The notes: a model not told the origin generated them from the letters alone. DNA of 64,000 nt from Prostheceraeus crozeri (GCA_907163375.1 CAJQUW010000924.1:1-64000); one strand, 5' to 3'. Counted from the stretch's first letter, positions 30,703-42,720 are shown. Made by a program: numbers and translations.

Positions 30703-32777
30703 CTAGTATAATTACTGAATGATTGTCTGGTGAGTGGTGAATGATATTTATCTGATTTAACGAGGACAATAAACTGGACGACATCCTGGACTAAATAGTG
30801 TGACACTATTCATGAATTGCAGGATAATGAAATCTTTATCTAATATCATGATGATTTAATATTCTAGTTCTAGCTGGATAATAAGTATGTCTAATAGATA
30901 GTTTAAATAGTAGTAAGTTTAAATAGATACTGTGCTGGCGAAAAAACCGACCAATTATCTATTTTTCCGAGGCGGCCGGCCGGTGGCCGGTTTCCTAAAT
31001 TATCTCTGAAGGCTAATCTTCAAGGCCTAAAAAATCGGCCAATGTTTTTTCACTACTCTTTTCTATTACAGTACCTATATCAACAACTACTATAAGTGCC
31101 CTGTAAATAACCTACAGCTTTTCTTCAGACTAGGGAGCTGCAATTGAGCGTGAATTTCAATGTGAAGTGTGTCAATTTCACTGAGCATCACAAATCAAGT
31201 AAAATTAGTCAACAGTAAACGTACCTCGGGCGCTTAGCGTCATTCTCTGAAGAGCTCCTTCTTAGGATGACGTTCAGTGAACATTTTGCTAACTGGGAAA
31301 AGGTATTGTATTGATTCCATAGAGACTTCGCCCTCCGACGACGGCACGGAGGAGCGAAGCAACTACCGAGAGGCAATAAGGATAGGATACGGAATAAGGC
31401 CCCAAAAAAGTGAATAAGTAACTGTTAATACATTACAGTATCAGACAAGTTTCGTACCCATTATGGTGCATATAGTGCTTTTATTATAAAGAAGTCACTG
31501 TTTTTGAGATTGTTGAAACACAAGTAATATTGTTTGACAAATTGGTATTTTAAAAAATAGTGAATTAATAGTTATTTATTTTTCCTTCATCGCCATTACA
31601 ATGGAGTGTATTCAATTTTTCTCTATAAAGAAAAATGATAACAAAAAGGAGTTTCCTCCCGTGCAAGGCAACCATTTATTTTCCAACTATTTTATTAGGA
31701 GTTTCTAAATTAATTATTTATTCTTCGAAACAGTCGCCGACTGACGGCCGAATTTTTCCGCCAGTACAGTATTATAGCACCGGGAAGCAGCATTATATAA
31801 GAGAAAGTAGCAATACAGAAGAATTGAGAAACAGAATGGCGCCCCACAAAGAAGCGCAACTGATTGTCATATATCACAAATTTTCCAGTTGGCATACAGT
31901 TGCATTACAATTGACCGAAAATGGACTTTTGACTATTAGTATGGAACTTTATGTTCTTGCAGCTGCTTTTCAGTTCCGTTGATGATGCACTATTCTCAAT
32001 AAAACTAAATTTCGAATCCTCATTCAACAATATTTTGTCTTTTATCTTTTCAAGAAAAAAATTTCCACAGGAACACTAATGCAATATGTTAATGTCAGGC
32101 ATTCTACAAGTGCACAATAAGGCATGGCTTGGACACAATGAACACATTACTCCAGTATACGAACAGTACTTTTTAGTTTAAAATATTTGGATTAGGGCTA
32201 TACCCGTATTTTGTATTCAATACATGAATATATAATATATCATTGAAACTTATAATAATGAAATGCTTGCACGCTTAGTTGTGTATTGTGTGCACCGATC
32301 GCCGAGAAAAAAGTATGACAGTAATTTCGAAAAAAGCATGATAGATTTGAATGAAGTGTGATGTCAAAATATGAGCCAAAACCTCAGGTTTATCATCTGT
32401 AGCTTTTAGACGATCATATTGATAGATGCTAATCTTTCTCTATTATAAATTTAATTTTTGAGGCTGTGCATCTTAAATGTACAGGGCCGCGCTTGGTCGG
32501 GTTTGAGCGTCCAGGATTAAGCGGTCGAAACGCGATCGTCCTGACCAAGTTCCCGTTGATGACCTCATCAAAAATAGTCAAATAATTTGTATGTATATTT
32601 TGTACAATTCTATTTCACGTTTTAGCTTAAGGAACTAATATTAATTCTCTTACACACTTGGTAGATTTTAGATAGCGTAATCCCGCTGTGTTATTAGCTA
32701 GATCTGGTATTTTGATTGGAAACAGACCTGTCCTCTTATCATCTGAATGGGCAGACTGTTAAATAGGATCCTTTCAA
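30703..32777. other. No gene recognised
   Basis: Holds a GC-rich, self-complementary patch GGCGGCCGGCCGGTGGCCGG (~30971-30990) and an unsupported 115-codon open frame at 31635-31982 without motif or splice signals. Confidence 0.5.
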
Positions 32778-32785
32778 TATATAAG
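32778..32785 (+). promoter_or_regulatory. TATA box of the candidate secreted-protein gene
   Basis: TATATAAG, 57 bases before the ATG at 32835; start of transcription expected near 32808. Confidence 0.45.
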
Positions 32786-32834
32786 TGATAAACATAATTT
32801 TGAACAGAACGACAAACTCGCCAATTCATTACAC

Positions 32835-33296
32835 ATGAGGAGAGGAGAAGCGTTGTTTGTCCTTCTAGTAAGTATTTTTAAAATTTTTAGACATTTTAGG
32901 ATATAAAACTTTTTTTATATCATACTTTGTACCTATTGAAAATTAACTAGTCATTAGCTTGTTTTTTTAACTTTGTTACCTTGACGCACTTTGCTACGTT
33001 GAATATGCATACTTTACTGCAGGCAGTTCATTTTGTCCAATTTAGAGCAAAAGTTTGGTCTTCGAAAATATAAAAAGATTTTATTTAAAAAAACATTGCG
33101 GGCATTCGGTTTCCTGCGCCTTCTGAGATCGATAGCGGCGTGTTGCGCAAAAACGGAAATATGTTCCTATCGGCCGGAGGCGCAGTGCGGCGAATTCCCG
33201 TCGCGTATTTCAGCGAACACTTTTGTATCTAGCGAAGAAAAAATACTCGGGAGTCTCTTTTTTATTCCTCTCGGAAGTTTTAACAAAATGAGATGA
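32835..33296 (+). CDS. Candidate two-exon gene for a small secreted cysteine-containing protein
   Basis: Exon 1 (32835-32867, 11 codons MRRGEALFVLL) ends at a consensus donor GTAAGT. Exon 2 starts at a tandem acceptor GCAG^GCAG^. Using the second AG (33026) continues in frame through 33296 and gives about 100 residues; the first AG (33022) stops after ~17 codons. The N-terminus is a likely signal peptide: basic start, then a hydrophobic run across the splice. The mature part begins strongly basic (LRKYKKILFKKTLRAF) and has a cysteine pattern CC-x5-C-x7-C (CCAKTEICSYRPEAQC). The TATA box, start, donor, acceptor and open frame agree, and the exon is GC-richer than its surroundings. I recognise no family. 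A basic secreted peptide could be defensive or a hormone, which is not shown. The alternative is a chance open frame. Confidence 0.4.
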
Positions 33297-33561
33297 TTAC
33301 CAGTTAATTATGTGTTATCCGTTCTATGGCCAATTAGGCGATCATATGTTTAGCAGCCAACTCGGAGACCTAGAAATCACAAAAAATCTTTCGCTAAAAT
33401 GAACTAAGAAAATTTTGCGTTCAGAGAAGGTGTCGACGGAAAACCTGTCAATTGAAAGGAACCTGAAACATTTCCGCAATAATTAGGACAATGTCGGCAA
33501 CCAACTGAAAAATAGTTCATTGGTGAGGGTTACTTTCTTCTCGTATCCGGATACTTATATT

Positions 33562-33679
33562 CAGAAATCAAAATAAAATTTCATCGGAAACAGAGTCTAT
33601 TTCTTTATGAAAACATGCGGTCCTGTGTTTACGTAAAGAGATAGACGTTGTATCAGATGAAATTTTATTTTGATTTCCG
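33562..33679. repeat. Short spaced inverted repeat
   Basis: 33562-33585 and 33656-33679 are complementary over 24 bases with one mismatch (AATCAAAATAAAATTTCATC). Possibly a MITE or a transcription-end hairpin; the left arm carries AATAAA for the gene at 32.8 kb. Confidence 0.5.
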
Positions 33680-33851
33680 GACAAATAGTTCAACTGCACT
33701 ATTGTTAGACATATACGTGTATTTATCGAAGTCATTCAACTGAATTCTACCAACACAAAAATTACTTGATAGAGCTTTCAAAGGGATTTGAAAAGTAAGT
33801 ACGTTTGTCTGCACATTGGTTCGCACATCGTGAATGTAGGCATCATCATGG

Positions 33852-34515
33852 CAGGGATGCGGAGTCCTATCAAAATGATAGGACTCCGACTCCGACTCCG
33901 GGTGGCAAGTATATCAGCCTTAGTTCTGGTAACCTACATCATAGATCATTATAGGCTTACCTGAGCCTGATTTTAGTGATCATTGCTGTATCAAATAAAT
34001 CATTTTCTATGAAAATGTACCAACTTAGCACATCAATTGTTGGTGTGTGCTTCACACGGGTTTTCTCCAGTCTCTACCAGGCAGGAAAATCCCCATCTCC
34101 AAAAAATATGAGTACACTTTCGATTTTGATATGCGCTACGGAGGAGGCATCACACACGATTGACGTTAGGGTAAGAGGTAATGTTCCCATGCAAACTGAT
34201 ATTTTACCTCTGTCTCCGATGTAATCTTTGGTACGTATGTGTGATCGAGGCTAGGAAGGCTTGTTTTCTCTACTAAATCACCGAGTGAAAAGACAATCCT
34301 TTTTCACTATCACGGTTCATTCCCTCAACTATTACAAGCTTTGCATGCAGTGCTATCTCTGTACTCTTGTTTACGGAGAAAGTTGACATCAAGACAGTGA
34401 CAGCTATGCACGAGGATAAATAATTTGTTTGTATTATATTTGGGGTCTAGTTATAGGCCGGAGCCCGGATTCCTATCATTTGATAAGACTCCGACCCCGG
34501 CAAAAATGATCATCT
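33852..34515. mobile_element. Non-autonomous hAT element, copy 1, right end decayed
   Basis: Left end CAGGGATGCGGAGTCCTATC, internal sequence colinear with the better preserved copy at 38698-39412 (including CAGTCTCTACCAGGCAGGAAAA and ATTACAAGCTTTGCATGCAGTG). The right end has lost the last GACTCCGCAACCCTG, so its border is approximate. Confidence 0.75.
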
Positions 34516-35018
34516 TGCGTAGCCCCAAGCCTACATCATTCGAGCAAGATGGCTCACAATCCATAACTGGAGAGAGAGATGTCCGCTGTATATTTATGTG
34601 TGGGGAAAGGTGTGAGTCAAAATGTATACTAATAGGCTCGCAGTGAAAAATAGTAGAGCACAATACACTTTCACACAATTTCAAATTACAATTAGAATTA
34701 CACTTTTTCAAATTGGCTAACTGTAATTTCTATTGGGCTAATTCGCATTAACCAACTTCAATCTAGACAATATTTGAAGGAAAGTAGTCAACGTATTTAT
34801 GAAATTGTCAAATGAACAGCAGAATGAAGTTAAATAAACGATAAATCAAATCGCTGTGTAAGATGTGTACACTTGGTAGGAAGTAAATTTTGGGGGGGAG
34901 ACTTTAATAAAAAATCATAGCTTCTACTGTAAGTAGGAGTAAAATCCATTGAATGAAACTAGTGAAAATGTTTTCTTCCATACACAACTATATTTCTTCG
35001 CAGATATACGAGTAAATA

Positions 35019-35264
35019 CTAGTACATGTAAGCTGATGGGAATTTCAAAAATAGCTTGGATACTGAGCTCCTCCAAATTTCGATATACAGTTTTTTCAAA
35101 CAGGATCCTAAATCGCTACTTTTATAGCGTTTAGATGGGATTGGCGTTGTCTCATGATGCGACGCATCATGATCCGCTGTAAACTTAATTCGGTCCATCA
35201 AAAAGTCGCTAAATTTGTTCAGAGTCATTCCATCAGCGAAGATAGTATGGTGAGCAACGCCAAG
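35019..35264 (-). CDS. Candidate exon, acyltransferase-like HH...DG motif
   Basis: A minus-strand exon begins right after an acceptor CTAATTGTTTAG and reads LGVAHHTIFADGMTLNKFSD... for 81 codons to a stop at 35019. His-His followed shortly by Asp-Gly resembles the active site of CoA-dependent acyltransferases and condensation-type enzymes (HHxxxDG), but the spacing here is one residue longer, so the match is only suggestive. No donor was settled; the exon may end inside the frame. Likely host-derived, partial. Confidence 0.28.
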   Translation of the reverse strand, partial: LGVAHHTIFADGMTLNKFSDFLMDRIKFTADHDASHHETTPIPSKRYKSSDLGSCLKKLYIEIWRSSVSKLFLKFPSAYMY

Positions 35265-35269
35265 CTAAA

Positions 35270-37373
35270 CAATTAGTGATTGTTTCCATCAATATTTTTC
35301 GCTTTCAAATGATAATGGTTTGCTGATCATCTTCTTGATTGAAGATGATCAACACATGTTGAGATTACATGGGAGTCCAAAGAGAACTATGGTAAAGAGC
35401 AAGTGTTCGTGTTTCAGAAGATCGAAAGTCTTTACTTAGATTAATTGCCGAATTATTGATATCGCACCTCATCTCTCTATTGTTGCTCTAACCTTCCACA
35501 TATCATGAATTAAATGTTTGGCGTAGAATGTTCACCTCAATTGCAAGTGTTTGAAAATCTCGGAGGGTGGAAAGCCTAAGGCACAATCTCATCAGGTGCT
35601 CAAGTATGTCTTACTATCCACCCGGACTTAAACCAAATGTCCGCCACCCAGTCACTAAATATTTGAGGACAATCGATCGTCTCCAGTGAGTAACATCGGT
35701 GTGTTTATACAGGCTTGTCAACTTCTCAGTATTGGACAATGGTATGCTTGTAAATAATCGGCTTCGTTCACGTTTTGGTGTGCTGTATCATTTCATAGAA
35801 TTTTGACATTAAATTTCCAGTAAAAATTTATCGCAACTACTGATTACAAAACTTTAATTAACCTGCCATTTTACCAAAAAAGAATGAAAAATTCAGCAAA
35901 TCACCCAAGAAGTATGGAAAAAGTATGAAAGCAAGACGCCTGCGAACCTTATTATGCTAGAGGGTTATTATATTGAGGGTGTCCATTTATATGTGGTACT
36001 ATATAGGCTTACTCCTATTTCCATTAATAAGTTTTGAATACTTTCCCACGGTAACCAATAGCGACAAATATAAGTATATACATTTTATTTTCGACATGCA
36101 GAACATAGTCATCGTAGGCATATCTTTAGGCCATATATAGGAATAGGATAACAACTCCCATGGGCATATTGGGATCCCCACAGGAATTCTATGAGGATGG
36201 GGTGCGGATGGGGATTGGAAATCCACCCCCACGGCAGCCCTGGTTAACCTTCATACGTATCTTTAAATAACATGATCTTAGTAATGTTATGTCTTTTGCG
36301 TGCAAATATCAACATGTGGAATAAATACTGCCCGCACATGAAGCAACTATGAAAAATATTGATTTAATTTACTATGTTTATTTGAGCTGTTGTGTTTGAG
36401 TCATTTAATTCTATTATTCTATTAGTAGCACAGTAGTGCGGTAGTGCTTAGACAATGACAGTGACAGAGAAACATGGTCATTCGGTGCAGCTGTCTAATA
36501 CACAGGAATAAGTAGACTGTGTGCGGTAAGGAATTCTTTGTCTTCATTCGCGATGGTCTCACGAGTGCGTTTGACGATGCCTAGGATCGATTCAAACCAT
36601 TTTGACTATTTTGATACCTTCGTGTTCTTCTCACGGAAATCGTCAACACTGGCTTAAGGAAGGCATCTTTCCCAATTGAGGCCTCTCATTCAACAGAATT
36701 GACCGCTCTTCAAACAAATCTACCGAAGAAATTACCCAAGTCTGAACAAGCTGTAGAATTCACTTACCGAATTAGCTTGCATTAGTGGAATCATTATGCA
36801 ACGAATGCTAGAATCACAGAAGCCAAACTTGTGTCAATTACTCATGAAATGTAATTGGCTACAGTCACAAATTACTCCGTTTTTCTTCAATTATATTTCA
36901 ATTACTTAAGATAATTGTTGGCATTACACTACTTTTTCTCCACCATTTCTTTTCCGGGCGGATACTCAGGGGTAAAATACAAAATCCTTCCGGAAAAAGG
37001 AACGCCTACAACATTGTTATTAAATTGCCACCTTTTTTTCTTCCCCGAGTGTTTTTTCGCTTTAAGTCTCTACTACAATTCAAACTGAAGATACAGTGTT
37101 CGGATATAGAGCCTTGTGGATTCTAGGAGACATTGTCATGCTTGCAATTGCATCTTCGCTAGGATTTTAATTGATTTAAAGATTTAAGCTGCGGCTTCTA
37201 GAAATATTCATTTTCTTCTTTTTTCCGAGGTGGAGACTAAGTGAAGTCTTCTGATATACGTTCTCTGATCAGCAATTAAGTTCAGGAGGACGGAACATCG
37301 TAACACCCGTACTTCATCTAGATTTTGGAAGTAAAGTAGCTTAATGCATCAACAACAACGGCGTTAGTGTCCT
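35270..37373. other. No gene recognised
   Basis: Contains what looks like one hAT-type end (CACGGCAGCCCTGG at ~36230-36243) without a partner. AATTAC/TAATTG-rich stretches lie at 36830-36925. Confidence 0.45.
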
Positions 37374-38500
37374 TTCACAACTGTGTTACGGAAAATTTTG
37401 ATAACCACGAAAAGTCTGTATTATTATGTTTCGATCTCTCGAAAGCTTACGATCGAGTAGAGCACTCAAGGGTTATTGACAAGCTGGGGAGATCTGATTT
37501 TCCAAGTGGATTTTTCAATTGATTGAAAAGCTATTTAGCGGGTCGATACTCCTGTATAAAGCTGGGTCAACTAATTTCAGAAAGGTTCCCGATCTCAAGC
37601 GGTGTGGCTCAGAGCTCTATTTTGTCCCCATATATATATTTGCTACTTTTGTATCGGACTTAGTGAGTAGCCGCACAACGACCACCGTTATTCAATATGC
37701 AGATGATATTACGTTTATACTATCCATTGGCAAAGATTGTTCAAATGACAAATTGATGTCTATGCACGAGAAGAGGTTTCAAGTATGGAGCTTTGGTGCA
37801 CTGAAAACAGTCTGATTTTGAACAAGTCAAAGAACCGCATGATATATTTCACAAGTCATCGTGATACCAATTTGCCAGAAATATTACCAAAGGCCCATTC
37901 GTTAAATATTCTTAGAGTTATTTTTCGAAGTGATCTTTCATGGAGTGAACATGTCGCGAGAATTCAGACAGCAACGAAAAAGTGATGTTATCTACTAAGG
38001 AAGCTATGTCCCCTTATGAGCAAAACTGACCTCCATCTAGTATACACCAACTGTATCCGTAGTGTAATGGAATATGCGTCGCCTACTTTCGTTGGACTCA
38101 ACAAAACTTTGTCTGAAAGACTTGAGAAAATTGATAGGTGTGCTCACCGGATCATTTTCTGGGGGAGTGAAATTAATTGTAATTGTGAAGAAAACATCCG
38201 AAAACAACGCTATGCCACAAGCAGAAAACTTTTTCAAAAAGCTGCAGGCAATTCTTCACATGCTCTACGTCGCCTAATTCCTCCTTTACATCGATATTCA
38301 CGAAGTGTTGTCATTCCTTACAGCCGAACGAACATTTGACGAAGTTCTTTCATCCCATTTGTGTCCAGCTTGGAAAATTACTTTTGATTTTGACTTCATA
38401 ATGTTTCACTTATATTGAATTTCAAACTTACTTGCAACTCACACTGTGTTGATTGTGTTACTTGCATGTCATGTATTTCGATTCCTATTATGAAAAATAT
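37374..38500 (+). pseudogene. Non-LTR retrotransposon reverse transcriptase, C-terminal part
   Basis: Frames together give the RT core: LCFDLSKAYDRVEHSRVIDK (first catalytic Asp), a stretch like LISERFPISSGVAQSSILSP, TTVIQYADDITFIL (YADD box), ENSLILNKSKNRMIYF, and a thumb/C-terminal region NCIRSVMEYASPTFVGLNKTLSERLEKID. The frame is broken near 37590, 37790 and 37983 (stop), and the 5' half with the endonuclease is missing. This is the jockey/CR1 type of architecture. It ends about 20 bases before the mariner element at 38520. Confidence 0.85.
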
Positions 38501-38697
38501 ACGCTTCCTATCCTATCTACGAGGGTTAGTCAATAAATAAGTTTCCCTGCCTAGTCATGCACAAAACAAAAATTGTACAGGCACCACTTCGCAATGAGAT
38601 GATTCCTGGGTGAAATTTTATCATTCCACTCTGAGCGAGTTCCCATCTGATTCTTATTATTGATTTGACAACCGATCGATATCTGACTACTTCTAAG

Positions 38698-39412
38698 CAG
38701 GGATGCGGAGTCCTATCATTTTGATAGGACTCCGACTCCGGGTGGCAAGTATATATAGCCTAGTTTTTTGAAAAAAACTGGTAACCTGCATCATAGATCA
38801 ATATAGGCTTACCTGAGCCCATCTTTAGTGATCCTTGCTGTACCAATCATCAAAGTTTATCAAGTGCCGCTTTAAGTTGGATGCATACGACTCGGCTCCT
38901 CCCTGATGTGTGCTTTACACGATTTTTCTCCAGTCTCTACCAGGCAGGAAAATTCCCCATCCTTCTTCAAAAAATATGAGTACACTTTCGATTTTAATAT
39001 GCGCTTTAGAGGAGACATCACACACGATTAACGTGAGGGCAAGAGGTAATGTTCTCAAACAAACTAGCACTTCATTTTTGTCTCTGATGTGACCTTTGGT
39101 ACGCATGTGTGATCGAGGTAGGAAGGCTTGTCTTCTCTACTAAATCACCGAGTGGAAAGACAATCCTTTTTTACTATCACGGTTCATTCCATCAACAATT
39201 ACAAGCTTTGCATGCAGTGCAGTGTCTCCGTACTTTTGTTTGACGGAGAAAGTTGACATCAAGACAGTGACAGATATGCACGAGGACAAATAATTTGTTT
39301 GTATTATGCTTCTGGTCTTGTTATAGGCCAGAGTCCAGAGTCCTATCATTTGATAGGACTCCGACTCCAGCAAAAAATGATAGGACTCCGGGACTCCGAC
39401 TCCGCAACCCTG
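38698..39412. mobile_element. Non-autonomous hAT element, copy 2, nested in mariner
   Basis: Ends CAGGGATGCGGAGTC and the complement of CAGGGTTGCGGAGTC; 8-bp target duplication CTTCTAAG / CTTCTTAG (38690-38697, 39413-39420; one mismatch). 715 bp with no transposase. Repeated GGACTCCGACTCCG/ATGATAGGACTCCG blocks mark both subterminal regions. Confidence 0.92.
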
Positions 39413-39478
39413 CTTCTTAGTTATGTCCGGCTTTCATGTTCGATTTGACGCGAGGTTGATTTCATTCATTTTGTATGT

Positions 39479-40410
39479 CATGTCCAGCTCCGACTATCTG
39501 CGATATGACGTTCGTGTCATCATTAAGTTTCTGACGGCATTGCGAACTCCTCCAATTGACCCACATGTTGAATTTTATGGAGGAGGAATGTCCATTGGGT
39601 GAGCGAGTTCCAAGAAGGCAGAACAGACTGTTCTGATCTGCAAAGAACTGGCCGCCCTGTTTCAATTTCCACTGAAGAGAAGATTGACGAAGTCCAAGTT
39701 CTTATTCAGCAGGATGACAGGATGACGGTGGATCAAATGGCTACGGAGCTTAACATCTGCCATGGAACAGCTTGGCAAATTGTGACTGAGAACTTGGATG
39801 AAGAAACTTTGCTCGCGATGGATTACTCATGCTCTGACTGAAGAACAAAAGGTCATCAGAATGTGGGGGTGTCCTCACAACATCTACAGCGATTCAAAAG
39901 AGATTCATCATTTCTGAATCGGATTGTTGCAGCAGATGAGTCTTGGGCTCATTTTTGGGAGCCGGAACTCAGTCGCCAGTCAGCTGAGTGGCGACTTCGT
40001 GAAGAAGGACGTCCGACGAAGGAGAAGCAACCAAGGTGATTTGAAGGTGCTCCACGTGTTTTTCTTCGATCGCTGCGGAGTCATCCTCGATTGGCCTGTT
40101 CCCCATGGCACCACTGTGAACGGTGATTATTGCCAATGGATTCTCCGAGAGAAACTCCGTCCAGTTTTGGGAAGACGACGATCTTCTTGCTGAAAGTGTG
40201 ATTCTCCTTCAAGACAACGCAGGTCCCACCTTCAGGCTTGTATTGTGGAGATGTTGGTGAAGTCGGAGTAGAAGGTGCTCACTCACCCACCTTACTACCC
40301 AGACTTAAGTCCCTGCGACTTTTTCCTCCTCTGTGCAATAAAAGAGGAACTTCGTGGGAGGCGATTCCGAACCGAGGAGGAAGCCAATGTTTCCTGGAAG
40401 AATCGTAAAT
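39479..40410 (+). pseudogene. Mariner transposase, frameshifted
   Basis: Starts MSSSDYLRYDVRVIIKFL. The N-terminal HTH region (VSEFQEGRTDCSDLQRTGRP, DQMATELNICHGTAWQIV) and all three catalytic blocks are recognisable in different frames: AADESWAHFWEPE, ILLQDNAG and PPYYPDLSPCDFFL. Frameshifts occur near 39600, 39840, 39925 and 40050, with stops throughout. It is the SETMAR-like/irritans-type arrangement (DD34D family). Not functional. Confidence 0.85.
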
Positions 40411-41166
40411 GTACAGACCTTATCCCTATGTAAATATTGTTAATATATCTTGACAATAAATGCGGAAATTTGAAATGGAAACTTATATATTGACTGACCC
40501 TCGTATATATCTACATAAGTAAGTTTCGTCGTAAATTTCTTTGAAAAGAAATTGCCGGTGTGCATCTTAAAGTATGGTGACACATTATATACGAGGAGAG
40601 CAAAAAAGTTTAAACTATGAGTAATTGAAATAACTTCTCAATTACATGGCCAGCGTTTCCAAAGTAAAATCTCCGAGAATCCGCGCAGGCCAAGTAAATC
40701 CGCGCAGATGGACCCTAACCCCCTTTACATTGCAGTTTTAAGACCATATTTGTGATTTTCTGGATTTCATTTTCTTGCATATTCAAAAATGAATCCTACA
40801 TAGTGATGTGCAACTTTTACTTTCAATCTTAAGTAGACTTTCGATGGAACCTGATTGGGTCACTACAAACAAAATGAACAAGAAACTATTCCGGTACCTA
40901 TATCTCTCGAGTCAAGTGGCATGGGAATGTGACTACAACAAAAGGTCTTCATGATAATTATTGCAAAAAAATTCAAAAGTGGCCTCATGGTCCACGTTTT
41001 ACTACATTTCACGGTAACTGAGTGTGAAGGACATACAGCTTATCTGAATGTAGATGTACATATTGACAGAAAAATAAATCTTTTTTAAGAAAAATTGTAT
41101 TCATCTATTGAATTTTTTTAACAACTTGAATTGAGGATGACGAGAAAATAGTCAGCACCAAATGTC

Positions 41167-41716
41167 TTATAATTGTCTATGACGCCTCGTATCCATCAGT
41201 GGTTCGGTCGAAGGCAAAGTTCTCTTCAACTTTCTTTTGGACTCATCTTTTTTCGATGACACGGGAGCTGCATCTGTTATCGACTGTGCTTCTAGCATAA
41301 GCCTCTTGGCATCCTCCATGTATTCCATGGCCGTTTTCCGCTTACTCTCGGCGAGTTTCTCCGCGGATTCCTTTTCTTGCCTGACTCTCTCTTTCCATCT
41401 CTTTCTCCCTGGCTTTCAGATCTTCCTCTTTCTTTTTTTCTGCTTCAATGCGCTCCTTTTCCTTTTGCTTCAGATACTGCATGTTTTGACTTGTGTAGAT
41501 CCATCTGCGGTCATCTGAGATTGGCCTTCTCTTTTGCATTTCATCAACTTCATCAGAGAAACAGAGTACAGCATTACACAACAGAACATCCTTTGCATAG
41601 AAGCTCCTGGGTGCCGAGTGTCCAAGTGCTACAGGAATTCCTGCCGCTGTCGATTGATCTGATATAAGGATATGATGAGGTGATGAGATGATTCCACTGT
41701 AAAGTTTCTCAAAAAC
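41167..41716 (-). pseudogene. Terminal exon of a hAT-like transposase, coiled-coil tail, one frameshift
   Basis: The acceptor TTATTTTACAG^GTTTTTGAG opens a frame with SDQSTAAGIPVALGHSAPRS, then a Lys/Glu-rich helix (YLKQKEKERIEAEKKKEED). A one-base shift near 41350 moves the protein to a frame with AESKRKTAMEYMEDAKRLML, ending at 41167. A similar charged helical tail ends the transposase of the hAT element at 24.8-27.9 kb, and the exon lies wholly between the inverted repeats, so it probably belongs to the element. Sequence similarity beyond the coiled coil is not shown. Confidence 0.5.
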
Positions 41717-42297
41717 CTGTAAAATAATGATTTTCACGCGACAGCTCACAATCAAAACGAAAAAACAATAGAATCCATTTACAGTGCGGTGTAGAAAAAA
41801 TGGACCATCTGAAGGGCCAAAAGTGATACTTATGGTACTTGAGTGGTTTACTTATTCTCCCCAGCACTAGGTGGGCCTAATATGATGCAGAGTCAAACAA
41901 AGCGTGATTTGAATTAAATTTTAAGCATAAGTAAGTTTTCAAGCAGCAGGGCAAAATATATCTTGATTCGCAGTCATTTTACAATCTTATGAGTAGTTAA
42001 GCTAAATTATCCTAATTTGGTTCCCATCTATTATTGAAATAATGCTGCAGAAGCTTTTTCTTCTTCAACTGCAGAAATTAGCCCTTGCACAGCATTCGAT
42101 CGAGAGGAATCACGCTATTGATTAGTCGAGGGCGCACGTCATCACAAGGCAGACGAAGTGGCGCCCGCGATTATTCGCTGAGACCTTCCATACACAGTAA
42201 TCACAAAGTGCGATGAACCGATGGGAAATGTATTTACCTAATATACGCACGTATATCGTTCTCTCTCTTGGTTTGACTTCAGTTTTACCACTGCAAC

Positions 42298-42335
42298 CTG
42301 ATGAAGCGGACCTAATAAGTCCACGAAAATTTGTA
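42298..42335 (+). ncRNA. Hammerhead-like core sequence
   Basis: CTGATGA (42298-42304), a GGAC...GTCC stem with a CTAATAA loop, then CGAAAATTTG (GAAA at 42325-42328). The canonical core boxes are present in order, but stem II does not reach the boxes cleanly, so activity is doubtful. Such sequences are common at 3' ends of Penelope-type and related retroelements. Confidence 0.3.
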
Positions 42336-42595
42336 CATTTCTTTTATTTTATCTAACAAAAAATGTGCTCTATCAAATGTACTACAGAATCTGTATATTA
42401 GGTGAACAATGTCTAATTTGAAATGATTTCTGTGAAAAACACCACAGTAAGATTCAAAACATACCTAAAACTGAAAAAAGATTGTGACATCAAAATTCCG
42501 CGCAGCTTCTCAATTTTCCGCGCTTCCGCGCAGACATCGGCAAAACCGCGCAGCTGCGCGCTGCGCGCTCACTTTTGGAAACGCTGCATGACCAA

Positions 42596-42720
42596 AAATG
42601 TAATTGATTACAATTACAAATTACTCATCAGATAATGCAATTGATTACAATTGCTAATTATAGTAGCCTTAATTTCATTTACGTAGTTGTAATTGCAATT
42701 ACAATTACAATTACAACACA
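42596..42720. repeat. TAATTG/CAATTA low-complexity tract
   Basis: Repeated AATTAC and GTAATTG hexamers either side of the element at 40651-42586 show it inserted into this tract. Similar sequence lies at 36830-36925. Confidence 0.7.

Larger units (their letters stand above)
38520..40504 (+). mobile_element. Mariner element containing a nested hAT MITE
   Basis: Ends CGAGGGTTAGTCAATAAATAAG and the complement CGAGGGTCAGTCAATATATAAG, bordered by TA on both sides (38518-38519, 40505-40506). Removing the nested element and its duplication leaves ~1262 bp, the usual mariner size. Confidence 0.9.
40651..42586. mobile_element. hAT-like element with 6-bp duplication
   Basis: Ends CAGCGTTTCCAAA and the complement TTTGGAAACGCTG; flanks CATGGC (40645-40650) and CATGAC (42587-42592), five of six bases equal. 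Subterminal repeats of the type CCGCGCAG/CTGCGCGG at both ends (40680-40715, 42495-42570). Inserted in an AATTAC-rich tract. Carries one coding exon on the minus strand. Confidence 0.75.

Noticed and set aside
31635..31982. 115-codon plus-strand frame
   Set aside because: No motif, no splice or promoter support, composition not distinct from random in AT-rich DNA.
33120..33170. Insulin-like A-chain cysteine pattern
   Set aside because: Spacing is CC-x5-C-x7-C, whereas the insulin A chain needs CC-x3-C-x8-C; no B chain present.
36170..36243. hAT end CACGGCAGCCCTGG
   Set aside because: No partner end or target duplication found, so not listed as an element.
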